Shown: positions 11,101-46,056 of the stretch, one piece after another
Numbering within the stretch: the stretch's first letter is position 1
How the letters are laid out: the number at the start of each line of letters is the position of its first letter
DNA from: Sitta carolinensis
Taxonomy: Eukaryota; Chordata; Aves; Passeriformes; Sittidae
Direction: 5' to 3'
NCBI GenBank assembly: GCA_032173965.1
Contig: JAVUNC010000006.1
Location: 40,581,870 to 40,645,869, forward strand
Length of the DNA: 64,000 nt
The notes under the pieces: model-generated
Told to the model about the DNA's origin: nothing
The model's input: only the letters and a program-made list of their open reading frames with translations
The model's database searches: none
Made by a program: the position numbers and the translations under genes

Positions 11101-14100
11101 TTGTGCCTGAGAAATGAGAATTATTGGTGGAGGAAGAGTCCTGCAAATGATTGCTGTGTCCACTGTGCATAAGAGCATGGGAGATGCCATAGAGAGGAGA
11201 GTGGGTAGCAGAGGCGGCTGTACATGGTTCCAGATAGAAAAATACACAACTTCTGAGATGGTCTTGCTGGTGTTTTTATATCCTTTCAAACTTTGGGCTG
11301 TCTGGTCTTGTGTGATTTAAGTTGGTTGGGAGCGCTTCCTATGGGGACTGGAAGGAGGTGCTTGGGGTCAGGGAAGAGCAGAGCAATCATAGCTTAAGTC
11401 AGTCTAGAGCACATCCTACATGGGGAGTAAAAAGGTGCTTGGGGTCAGGGAAGAGTGGAACACTCATAGGGCCAGCTGTCTGTCAACCTACTACTACTGA
11501 GGGATTGCAAGATACTGAAATTTTATGGAGTGAATCCCTGAGAGCATAACTGGGAGGATTGTGTTTGCTGCATTTACAGAATCCCTTTAAACACCACCCC
11601 TCAGCATACTCTAGAGTTACATTACTGTAGTGGCATATAGAAGCACTATTGCTGTGCAGAAAGGTTCTCTTATGCCTGTGTATATACATACTCACTGGTT
11701 CTACTGATAAAACTGTCTTGGAATAAATGCATCTCTTATTCTTATTGAGGGAAAACATCCATGAACAAATAAAAGTATAGAAGAATTTAGGCTTGCAGTC
11801 CCACTTGATACCAAATGCAGATCTTGGCAGCCCCAGCAAGCATCCTTGACTTGTGATGACCTCTCAGATTGGTAGACTGTATTTAGCCTTGCTGAGCAGC
11901 ATGTCTACAAAGGACTCAAACTGATTTATTATTTGTACAGCTGTTATAGATGTCTAACCACACTGCTTTGCAGTGTGTTTTTTATTTTTTCACAATCTTT
12001 CTTCTCAGTTTTCTGTAGTAGTTGTGAGTTTTGACTTGACAAGGCCTCAGAGGGTGGGAATGTTGCTCGGAATTCTCTCATGGAATTGCAGCATTTTTGA
12101 GCCTTTTGCTTGTGATGTTCATCAGTTGTCAGGTACTAGTGACCTGTTGCACAGCCCTAGTTCTTGTTGAATTGTTGCAAGAAGACGATTCAGGGAGTTT
12201 AATGAGGGTGACTGGTACTGTCTTAAGTCTGACTTCATAAATTTTCATAGACTCAGACATTCTTGGAGCAAAGCAGCTGGAATAGTGATCTGGATTAGAA
12301 CTAACTGCAATGTCGTATCTTACTTATCTGGGTTTGGGAGGAATAACTATCCATTCAAGAAGTAGAAATGGAGATATAGAAAAGTGGAAAGATTTCTCAT
12401 GGCACTAGGATTTTTTCTACATTGGCTACTCCTTGTCAATTGTTGTCCATAGTGTATCTCTTTCTGTGCTGGGAAGAGAATTAGGCTTTGACAACTCTTG
12501 AAGTGACCCCTGGGAAGCTCACTGCAGTTGTTATCCTGGTGCTGGTGGTCCAGATGTTCTTTCTAGGATGATGATGTTCTACCATCACCGGTGCTTGGTG
12601 GGCTTTTTTACAAAAAGTCTTGGAGTATCTGTGTATATTGGGGTCATTAGGGGTAAAAGGTTCCAGGATTGCCCAGGGAGGTTGTGGTATTTAAGGAAAG
12701 ACTGGACATGGTCTAGTTGTCGTAGTGGTGTTAAGTCTTAGGTTGGGCTCGATCTCAGAGGTCTTTGCCACTCTAATTGATTTTGTGATTCAGGATACAC
12801 ATCTTGGAATACGTGTAGGACTAAAAGTAGCTATTAGATGTTTGTAGCTATACCTATTAAGAGTGGCTGAAGAGATATGGATGGAGAATAAACTTTGTTT
12901 TTTCACAGTGGAACCCTTGTAGCCTTCTGTGAGTGAGGAAATGAGCCCTCAAGAAAGACAATGGAGCTGGTCAGTGCAAGGCTAGCTTGTCAGTACAGCT
13001 GCCCAAGACTTGAGTTTGTTACAGACCTGCTGCTCTAGCAATGTCAGCAGAGTCTGGGCTGTAGGCATGCAGACACCGGTGCCAGATTTTCAGCAAAACT
13101 CTCTGCTGGCAGGTATGTGGCCAGGCCACAGGATTTTGTCATTACAACTAGAATTTTTTGGCTAGAAGGCAGGAGGGGGTTAACCTACTCCTTCCTACCC
13201 CTCCTCTCAAACACACTCCAAACTGACACTGCTGTGCTGGCAGAGCTATAATATACAGCTTGCCTCAGCATAAAAATTCTCAGATGATTGTTTGATGGCT
13301 TTCTGCTTGCCAGGATATGTGTGTCATGTGGAGAGCCTTCAGAGGAATGGCTGATTAACACTGGCTTGGTCATGAGCATCTCTTCAGCTCTGGCTCTGAA
13401 GCCCAGGCAGCTTCCTATGGAAGTGGCATTTTGGGGCTACCTTCATGCTGGGTGCCCTGTTGCCTGCCTGTCAGCATGGATTACTGAGAGATGGCCATCG
13501 TGCAGCTTATATCTGAATAGTCCTGTGAGGCTGAGACTGGTGGTGAGCTGCAAGTGCTTTGTGTGTTCTCTGTAACTCATTTTTCTTCTGCACTACTGGG
13601 GGATACAGCATCTGGCCTTTATGGCAGGGGCCTGTCACTTTTGGTAATAGTGTCAAATTCTATGCAAGAGCCGCAGTTACCCAAACCCTATGCTGGAGAA
13701 GTGTCAGGAATTGCAGTTAGCTTCCTTTGGGTGTCCTTGTCACAGGTTTTATGTAACCCGTGTGTCAGGTTATAGCCACAACTGCAGCACAGACAGGCGC
13801 CTACACATTCAACTTAAATAGTTTCCGTTGCATGCTGTGCTTTCTATTTGAATTTTGCAGTGGGTTTTCGGTTTTGGGTACCCATCGTGTGGGCTGTGGG
13901 GCGGCGGGCTGGGCGTTGCGGGGCTGTGCTGTGCGGCATGAGCCGGGTTCCCGAGGGAAGCAGCTGATTCCCGCGGGAGCCGGCCCGCAGCGGCCCCCCA
14001 GCGCCCCCCGCTGGCTGCGGGCCTGCCGGGCCCCTGCTGCCCCGGAGCTCCCGGCCCGGGCAGAAAAGCCCCGAGCTCCCGTGGAGTAATCAAGCCGCTG

Positions 14101-15257
14101 CTACTGGGAACCGGGCTGCCCGGCTTTCTGGGGCGTTAGTGAAGGGCGTAATTGCCTGTGTGCCTGTGGAACTGTATCGTACGTGTACGTAAGTTTGTCA
14201 CCTGTATCTCAGTCTGTGACTTACACTCACTGGAGGTTTAGTCATGGGGCAAGATCTTCTACCCACTCCTCAGAAGCCAACTGTGAATAAGCTAACATTA
14301 AGCCGAATAAGGAAGAAGTGTGCTTGTATGCATGCTGTGCTCCTCCGTTGTGTAGGAGGAGTAGTAGGAAAGTGTGTTTCAGAAAACAGGTGGGAGAAGT
14401 GATAGCGTTTTATGCAATGGTAGTTTCTGGCTCGTAGAGGTATTTCCCGAGGGAAAGGATGCTCCAGATCTGTAGCGTGTGGGGAGGAGTGGTTCAAACT
14501 GCCAGTAAAAACCTGTGTGGGAGCTTTTGGTTTTGGTTTAGCGATGTGATCTTTCTGTTTTCTAGATTGCTAAAGTGGAGAAGTTGAAACCCCTGGAAGT
14601 AGAATTGAGGCGCTTGGAAGATCTTTCAGAATCCATCGTTAACGACTTTGCCTATATGAAGAAACGAGAAGAGGAGATGAGGGACACAAATGGTGAGAGG
14701 CTGTGTGACCCTTCAGAGGGATGGAACTCTAAAACCCCTCATTTCTGCTACATGCATTATTAGGGCAGCATTTGGAGATCAAGGAATTATAGTGGTCTCT
14801 GCCTGTTCTGTTCCTTGTAAGGGAAACCTGAAGCAGTCACTGAGTCATATTGTTCTGTCTCTAGAAATCATTTCTTTCTGTCTCCATTCTTAATGTGAAT
14901 TGCTCTTTTCCATTCAATATTGCCCATTAACCACAGCTTCACCTTGTTCCTTCTTATTATCCTTTTTGTTGTTCCCTCTGCTTTTACTCTCAAGTGCTGC
15001 TGGTTCTCCAGTGCCCTTGCCTTCATGCTATCTTGCTTTTGCATGGGGGAGGAGAAGAAGTCCTGGGAACTTTGCCATCTTGGGGTGCATCCTGTGGTTC
15101 CAGACTCAGGTGCAATGGTTTGTTGTCTGTTTCAGAGTCAACAAACACCCGGGTTCTGTACTTCAGCATTTTCTCCATGTGCTGTCTCATCGGACTGGCC
15201 ACCTGGCAGGTTTTCTACCTGCGTCGCTTCTTCAAGGCCAAGAAGCTGATTGAGTAA
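1640..15257 (+). CDS. TMED10: TMED10 (p24 delta 1, TMP21), transmembrane emp24-domain cargo receptor, 5 exons
   Basis: Coding exons: 1640-1866, 5885-6005, 10317-10390, 14566-14692 and 15136-15257, all with GT-AG borders. Type I membrane protein that cycles between ER and Golgi and sorts cargo such as GPI-anchored proteins into COPI/COPII vesicles. Order along the protein: Leu-rich signal peptide; GOLD domain (begins [31 protein letters not shown] in exon 2); heptad-rich region in exon 4; one membrane span in exon 5 ([18 protein letters not shown]); then the cytosolic tail FFKAKKLIE with the FF and KK motifs for COPII/COPI binding. The start was chosen for its GCCGCCGCC context and the hydrophobic run behind it. 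Odd points: the signal-peptide frame and the GOLD frame differ, needing one extra base near 1731-1735. The exon 2/3 junction encodes LPV between ESK and GTGR, which I do not recall in the mammalian protein. Identity is near certain from the C-terminal half. Confidence 0.96.
1867..5884 (+). other. TMED10 intron 1
   Basis: This 4-kb intron starts inside the promoter CpG island. It contains a second short GC-rich stretch around 3600-3920 and a T/G-rich low-complexity tract near 5565-5660, with a run of eight G at about 5623-5630. No exon, RNA gene or complete repeat was recognised. Confidence 0.6.
6006..10316 (+). other. TMED10 intron 2
   Basis: A 4.3-kb intron of unremarkable single-copy sequence. 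No further coding exon, RNA gene or recognisable interspersed repeat was seen on either strand. Confidence 0.55.
11330..11470. repeat. Two-copy tandem duplication, about 77 bp offset
   Basis: Two imperfect copies sit side by side in TMED10 intron 3. An identical 23-nt core occurs at 11356-11378 and again at 11433-11455, offset by 77 nt. The flanking bases are also recognisably related (gcgcttcctatgggga against gcacatcctacatgggga, and matching ends in catag). No coding role is apparent. Confidence 0.8.
12655..12793 (+). mobile_element. CR1 LINE 3'-end fragment
   Basis: The segment matches the characteristic 3' end of avian CR1 in forward orientation: a stretch reading like 'gcccagggaggttgtgg', then 'aggaaagactggacatgg', 'ttaggttgggctcgat', 'ctcagaggtctttgcca', ending in the short terminal repeat unit (attgattttgtgattc). 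It is 5'-truncated, as most CR1 copies are, and has no coding capacity. It lies in TMED10 intron 3. Confidence 0.85.
13870..14130. promoter_or_regulatory. Intronic CpG-rich island in TMED10 intron 3
   Basis: About 260 bp of dense GC and CpG sequence stands out from AT-rich intron on both sides, some 440 bp before exon 4. A consensus splice donor (GTAC followed by GTAAGT, GT at 14189-14190) lies just downstream on the plus strand. This could be an alternative promoter with its own first exon, or simply an orphan CpG island. No conserved protein was recognised in either strand's open frames here. Confidence 0.45.
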
Positions 15258-15520
15258 AGGAGCAAATCTTCTTCCCCCTCCTCTCAGACCCAGCTGGACA
15301 CCACTGGGACCTAGCCATGGCCTCCTGGAGCCATCTCACTGATGATACCCACTGACTGGAGCTTTTCTGGAGGAACTTGGACCCTAAAGGGGGAGGGGAG
15401 CCTGAACACCGGAGGCAATGGGGGATTTGTGAAATCCTGTTGGATGTTGAGGGTGGGGGAGGTTATGATGGGTTTGGGTATTCCTGGGGCAGCGATTAAA
15501 TAAAAAAAGATGTTTCCATG
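15258..15520 (+). terminator. TMED10: TMED10 3' UTR and proximal poly(A) signal
   Basis: About 240 nt after the stop codon a canonical AATAAA lies at 15499-15504 in an A-rich context, followed within 40 nt by T-rich and GT-containing sequence suited to cleavage-factor binding. Further AATAAA hexamers at 16480-16485 and 17341-17346 could serve a longer 3' UTR isoform. Confidence 0.7.
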
Positions 15521-18500
15521 ACAGCTGCAGCAAGTTTTTTGCGCTGTCTATTCTCCTTTTATAATCATGGCTTGATGATGTCTTCCATCTGTCTGTGACT
15601 GCAGTATTACTCAGAACCACCTGACCCTACTGCTCTCTTTAGGTGGCATGCAGGTCACACTGGGGCAGAGCAGGGGGGAATTCCCTGTCCTAACCAGCTG
15701 GGATCTAAGCCTCGAGCAAATGGAGATGAATGCAAAGCAATAGGATTTATCATTCCAGCAGGGCCTGAGAATAGAGGGTCTTCCAAGGTTTGGTCCCTGT
15801 TGTGGACCTCTGTGTTTCTCCCTGTGGGAGCTGGTGTCTCTGTGCTGACAGGTCAGAGCACTTGAGCATATGGCGATTCAGCCTGGAGGAAGGGGAGCCT
15901 TCTAAGGCAGGCTTGGAAGTGTGTTTGAGCTTGGAAAGAAGCCTGCTTTGCTCAAATAAGTTATCTAGCCTTGGTCCCACCCTTCCCCCACATGTTTGTC
16001 TTGGATTTGCCTCTCTTGTTTTGAAATGGTGCAGCAGCTTTCCTGAAAACCTTGGTCAGGAACAGCTTTTTGTGCAGGAGGCCTCAGTCAGATACAGTTG
16101 CAGAGCAGATGGGAGCAGGTCATGCTAGGAAACTTGGTCTTACACTGAGCAGGAGACTTCTCATCTATCCAGGCAGCTGGCTGAATGTCATTTTATGAGA
16201 CCTCAGAGCAAGGTGAGCTGATGCTGACATGAGGCATGAGGGCCTCTACTCTACATTGAGGTCTGAGGGTACAACAGTGCTGTGCAGGGTAGCAGAGGAG
16301 TTGGAAGAATGTGGATGAACTGAATAAAGGCATTACAGGGTGGGAATAGGCTAATTCTACATTTGAGGGGGCAGGCTGAGCTGTGTCCTCAACAGAACTG
16401 TTATTTTCCTGTGCAGTACTAGATAGCAAAAGCCAGCAGCTTCTCGCCATTTCCCAGCTGTCCAGATGGCACTCTGCTAAATAAACCAGGCTGGGAAAAA
16501 GCAGGCAGGTTAACTTCCTGGACTTGCTGCAGTTTTTAGGCAGTGATAACAATTCTTTCATCATCTCTGCATTCTTTCGGAGCAAGTTCAGCAGCACAGC
16601 ATTCTGGTGTCCTGTGTCTAGATACTTCAGGGTAGGGATTGGGTTGTCATGGCCCTGGGCCTAGCCTAGCAGTTTCAAAAATGCATAGTTTTGTAATTTC
16701 TGACCTGAGTCTGATCTATACTAGGGAGGAAACAGTTGTCCAGGGTGAGGCAGTAGAAAAGAGGATGTCAAGATTATCTCCTGTCATCTAAATACATTAG
16801 TTCTTTTGCCATCCCCAAGTTCCTGGAGTTGTTAGTTCCACTGCAAGTACTTTGATTGCTTTTAATTTGTTTGGTTTTTGATAAAGCCATATTAGGATCC
16901 TAAGTCCACTCCTCTGCCCTTGCATCTATTTTATCCTTCTATGTTTTTGAAAGCTGTTAACAGTGCAGAACAGCAGCAGTGCCACAGGACTGAATTACAG
17001 AAGTCATGTGAAGGTAGTTTTGGGTCCTACAGTTTGAAGCCTGTAGATCTTTTAAGGTTTTGCTTTTGTTTTTATGTAACTTGAAAAGACAGTACAAGAA
17101 ATGGGCTTTTCTGGTCTTGTCTGTTTTGATATCCTTTCCCTATCCTTATCTGAGTACAAAGTTATCTTAAAAATGATGGTGGGCGAGGCCTTAAGTTCCC
17201 CAGGTGACTGTTACACTCTCATCGTTCTGGTGTTACGTTTTGATCTTCACTGTACTGATGTAGTTACTGGAGAGCAGGTGCCGGGGGCTGGTGTGGATTT
17301 ACCTGTAATGACTGGTTGGGGGACTTCTGTCAGCTTTCTCAATAAAAATTTGTTGGGGAAAAAACCCACCTCACCTTGTTGCTGTGAGTCTTGTCCTCTT
17401 TGTACGTGTTCCTACAGACTGCTGTTTCCTGGAAGTTGACCTGTTGCAGGAAGCAGCAAGTAAACAGACTCCCCACAAGCCTTGGGCTTCTCTAGTAACA
17501 GTTAATTCTAGACTTGGAAGGGTGCACAGGCTTCTCTGTGGAGTGGGACCAGCACAGCAAGTGAGGTGTCCTAGTAGAGGTTACCATTTTTTTTGCCTTT
17601 CTCCCTTCCCCCTTCCTAATTATATTGCTTCTTTTTGAAGGAATTTTAAGGCTGGTAGTGAAACAAGGCCTGGTTCTCTGGGGTACAAGATCAAATTTTT
17701 CCCCATCAACTCTCATTTTTGAGTATTGTAAAGTTTTGTTCATTAAGACAAACAGAAGTACTTTCAATTTGTAGTTTAGAGGAGATTGAAAACTCCTCAT
17801 GTTGCAAAGATGAGTTGGTACTATATGAGTGGCAGATACTGAAGAGAGTGGTTAGGTATTTACTGAAATGCTGTCAAATCTCCTCTGCTGAACCTGCAAG
17901 TCTTTGTTACGTAGTAGACCAAGTGAGATATGCGGCATAACAAGATTGGGGACATTTAAATGCTAGCTAACTAGTTAGTACTATCAGGGAGAATTTCAGG
18001 AAGGGAAATCCCAGATCTCTAGATAAGGATTAGCCTCTGCAAGTTCTTTCCCAGATGAGTATTTTGAGTATGTGAAATCGTAACAGCTGCTTGCATGCGG
18101 TAGGTTGGTTGGTTGTTTTACAGCACTAGGGATGCAGGGCTGGTGTCTTCATTTCACTTCTGGGAAATAGGCTAAAGTTGAGCTGTTGCAGATGCTTCGG
18201 TCTGAGACCACTTTGTATGTGACAGATGCATCACTGGTAAATCTATGATTGCCTGTAGCAAACTGCATCAGACGTTTCCAGCCTTTTCCACCCACTTGTC
18301 AATGTGACTAACGATTTAATTATCACAGTACTTAACTCAGCACGTGAGCATTGCTAAGTAAGGTATATCTTTGTGTATTCCGCCTCCTGCTCTGGCAGCG
18401 TGGGCTGCAGCCTGTACAGGGTGCCCACCACAGCTGCTGTTTGCGTACATGTGTGAGGGCATGAGCATTTTACATGCTTGCTCATGTTTTACAAGCTGCT

Positions 18501-21500
18501 CAGGTATGTGAGAAGTAACCCAAATGTACAACCTCTCATCTGTGTTGACTTCTAACTGGCAGATGAGAGACATTTGACTCAAACTAGTTTGGCTACTGGT
18601 TGTCAAGATCATGAAGGGATTCCTGCCCATACATTTTGATGGTTCCTGAGGCTGAGGTTTGGGAAAGTAGCTTGGCTTCTCTTTACCTCTGTCAGTTCAT
18701 GTGGTATATTTCTGTCTCCCATATCTTTAGTTGTATCCCTCTGCTGTACTTGTCTTTCAGATGCCTGAGATGGCCATGATTTTAGTGAACAAAGTCTTTG
18801 GGAAATTAACTTCTCTTTTATTGAAGGTGACTTATTGGGAAAGAGATACCACAAACTTGAAATGGATAAATCTTTCAGAGAAGAAAAAAATGGTTAGGTC
18901 TGGTGAAGACTACAGGAGTTCAGTGTTGGCAGGTTTTTTCTGCTTCCCCTTTTTTTTGTTTTCTGCTGACCTGGAAAATTTGTCAGACTTGTACTTTTTT
19001 TTTCTTCCCCCAAATCACTGCATGTGGTGGTGTGGGAGCTCTGTGGACCAGAGGCAAGTAACCTTTCTCTGAGGAGGCTGGAAAGAGCAGAGGATTTAGA
19101 AAAACTGCCAGTTGGCTTTTCTTGGACCTTGTTGTTAACCTGAAACAAGTGAACCCAAGCCTTTGCCACTGCACTAAAACATTTGTATTTGCTTAGTAGT
19201 GTTTGTAGGAATCCTGTTTTGCTTTGTACCAGAGGGACTGGCAGGAGCTAGAATGTTTTCTGTTCAGCTGCAGCTGAAGTGACTTAAGCTTCCTATTCTA
19301 TTGACAAGATTCCTATTCTATTCTATTGCCAGAGGCACATCACCTCAAACTCCATGCATTAGTATCTGCATTTCCAGCTTGCTGACATGGCCTGCCAGAG
19401 GACCTGTGATATCTTGGTGTCCATCCCAGTGGTCTTCGTTATGAGGATCATTGGTTTAGCCCATGTTTGGAGAAAGCTGCTATCTCCTGAAGAACTAAAT
19501 TGTTTTGTATTTAGATTTCTGCGATAAAATGTACATGTTGAATAACTTCCTTTGGGGGCACGTAACCCCCCAAAAAAGCAACGACAGGACCATGCTCACA
19601 TTGCTTTCTCTCACTTCTGTGGTTTCCTGTCACTTAATTTCCTTTCACAGCTGGTATTCCTGAGGTAGCTTTCCCCGAGCTTTTAAATCTATTGCATTAT
19701 GTGACCTTTGCATAAACTGCACCAAGATGTTCTGTTGAAACTGTAACAGTAAGAACTTGTTTTGCCTTGGTTATTTGGTGGATGCTGTTTCTACAGCTGC
19801 CAATAGACAAGGCAAGCAGAGGAGATGAGGTGCTTGAGTTTTCCTGCTATGTACCATGGCAGCTCTGGTCTGACCTGCTGCAAAGTTTTACCCTCTAGCA
19901 TTTTCTCACCCATACCAGCTGCTTGGGCTTTTATTTACCCTGCGTGTACTTTGTTTGGTCAATCTTCCCTCGCACATAAAGTATTTGTTATACATATGCA
20001 TCTTGATTTTCATGGTATTTTCTTCTTAATTATAATTAACCGTGTAGATGCCTTGTCACTTCTTTCTCAGCATGGGCTGATATTTCTTCAGTAATATAAC
20101 CAATATACTGCCTTGATTCTGAAAACCATGAATGAGATCTTTGAAGTAAGGCAGGTGCTTGCCATTATTTGGTCTAAATAGCAGTTTTCCTACCCTTACC
20201 CAAATTCATCCTTCAATACACATTTTGCAAGAGGAAAAACGACACATTGCCCTTGGTGGGGGCTTGATGGTCTGATTTTTTTAAATGCTTGAGTAAAAAA
20301 TACGGTGTAAAGTCAGTTATGCATTCTTCAGTCATATTCCAATAAACCTGAGTGCACGGCAACTGCTACTTACCTTAGGGGCATCTTGCTGTGAGAATTA
20401 ACTGCCTGCTTTCTTAAAGGGTAGTAAAGGCAATGCTGTGGGGTGGTTTAGCCTGATCGTAGCTACTACTAAGCATTTTGTAGGAGAATTTGTAAGATAC
20501 TGTAGATAATGGTCAAGATAGCTCTACTTTTCAAATAGGAAAAAAGAAAATTGACTTTTTCAATTAGTTTTCTGATTTCCTACAACTGTTCCAAATTCCT
20601 TAATCCCATTTTCATGAGGATTTTGTCATGTAATTTTTTTTTTAAATTATTGCTGTTTGCCAGCTGACATTTTGCCAAGTACTCTGCTTCGAAGGGAGTA
20701 AATGATCTTTAACAAGACACATATGAGCTTTTTTCATCCATTACTGCAAACTTGTTTATCCTAAACCTGCCGTCTTTGCTGCCCCTAAGGACATCATCTT
20801 TGTATGGAAATAATTTCAATGCATCATAAATAGATGTTGATGTATATAGGTGCACATAATAGGTGCATATAATGCTAAACAGCTCTTTAACCTTCAGCAC
20901 CTAGCAAGGAGCATTCCTCATTTTTTCAAGCGTCTTCCCAAGGTAGTGAAATAAGAGCTAACTGGGCTCCATTGTGCTGGAGCTTCGTGCTTTAGCTCCT
21001 CAGGTCTCCTGTAAGCATTGGATCACCTGTTTTGAAGTGAACATTCTCCATCATTCAACTCCGCTTTCACACCTGTAGTTGTGACCACAGAACTTTGAAA
21101 ATAAAACATTGAAACGATGATGGTGTGCATCATTTGTGAAGAAAATTAATCACAGACCTATGACTAGGGTTGCGAATGCTTCTTCATGACAGAGAAGTCA
21201 TTGAAGCTTCAGCTCTAAAGTTTATGAAGCTTTTAGTTTATTTCTTTGTCAGAGAGAGGATCCATGAACTGTGTGTGGCACAGAGAGGGAGATGGCTATG
21301 CTTTAGTAACAGTGCAAAATGCGTATCCACTGCAAGTGCTCTCACTGCTCCAGCAGATATTTGTGCTTGGGGTACAGTCGTGGTGTTTATCCATTCGTGT
21401 GTTCTCCCTTGTGTCAATTATTTCTCAATAATGTATAATATGTGTAGCATGGCTAAGCAAAAAGAATCATTAACATCTGTAACAGTAAGAAGCAATAATT

Positions 21501-21600
21501 ACTTTTTTGATATAAATCAATTACGTCAGACAGTTTCTTGTCTAAAGCTTTCTAAGAAACTAACGTTGGACGCTTGTCTTTTTGGGAAGCGAATGCACGC
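15521..21600. other. TMED10-NEK9 intergenic spacer
   Basis: About 6 kb without a supportable gene. Open frames here are short, lack splice context and show no recognisable domains. Candidate distal TMED10 poly(A) hexamers lie in the first 2 kb. No CR1 copy or RNA gene was recognised. Confidence 0.6.
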
Positions 21601-21751
21601 ACAGCCAAGGCTTCGTGTATCCGATCCCGATCCCGATCCGACCGATCGTGGCGGCGGGCGGGGCGGGGGCCGGGCCCGGCGGGGCGGGAGCGCGGAGGTC
21701 GCGGCGGCGGCAGCGGCGGGAAGCGGTTCCGGGTCGCCGTCGGGAGCCGAC

Positions 21752-21775
21752 ATGGAGCCCGCGGGGCCGCGCTGA
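21752..21775 (+). promoter_or_regulatory. Upstream ORF in the NEK9 leader
   Basis: An ATG in a favourable context (preceded by GCCGAC, followed by G) opens a seven-codon frame ending in TGA, 33 nt before the NEK9 start. If it is within the transcribed leader, it would be expected to lower initiation at the main ATG or make it depend on reinitiation. Whether the leader begins upstream of 21752 is unknown. Confidence 0.5.
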
Positions 21776-21808
21776 GGGAGCGCCGGGCCGAGCGGGGCCT
21801 CCATCGCC

Positions 21809-46056
<24,248 letters not shown>

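Larger units (their letters stand above)
10391..14565 (+). other. TMED10 intron 3
   Basis: A 4.2-kb intron. It carries a diverged local tandem duplication (11330-11470), a plus-strand CR1 fragment (about 12655-12793) and a GC-rich island (about 13870-14130), each listed separately. The rest shows no recognisable feature. Confidence 0.6.

Noticed and set aside
21170..21775. A 201-codon plus-strand open frame running into the NEK9 promoter
   Set aside because: No recognisable domain. Its second half is Gly/Arg/Ala-rich CpG-island translation and it overlaps the NEK9 leader.
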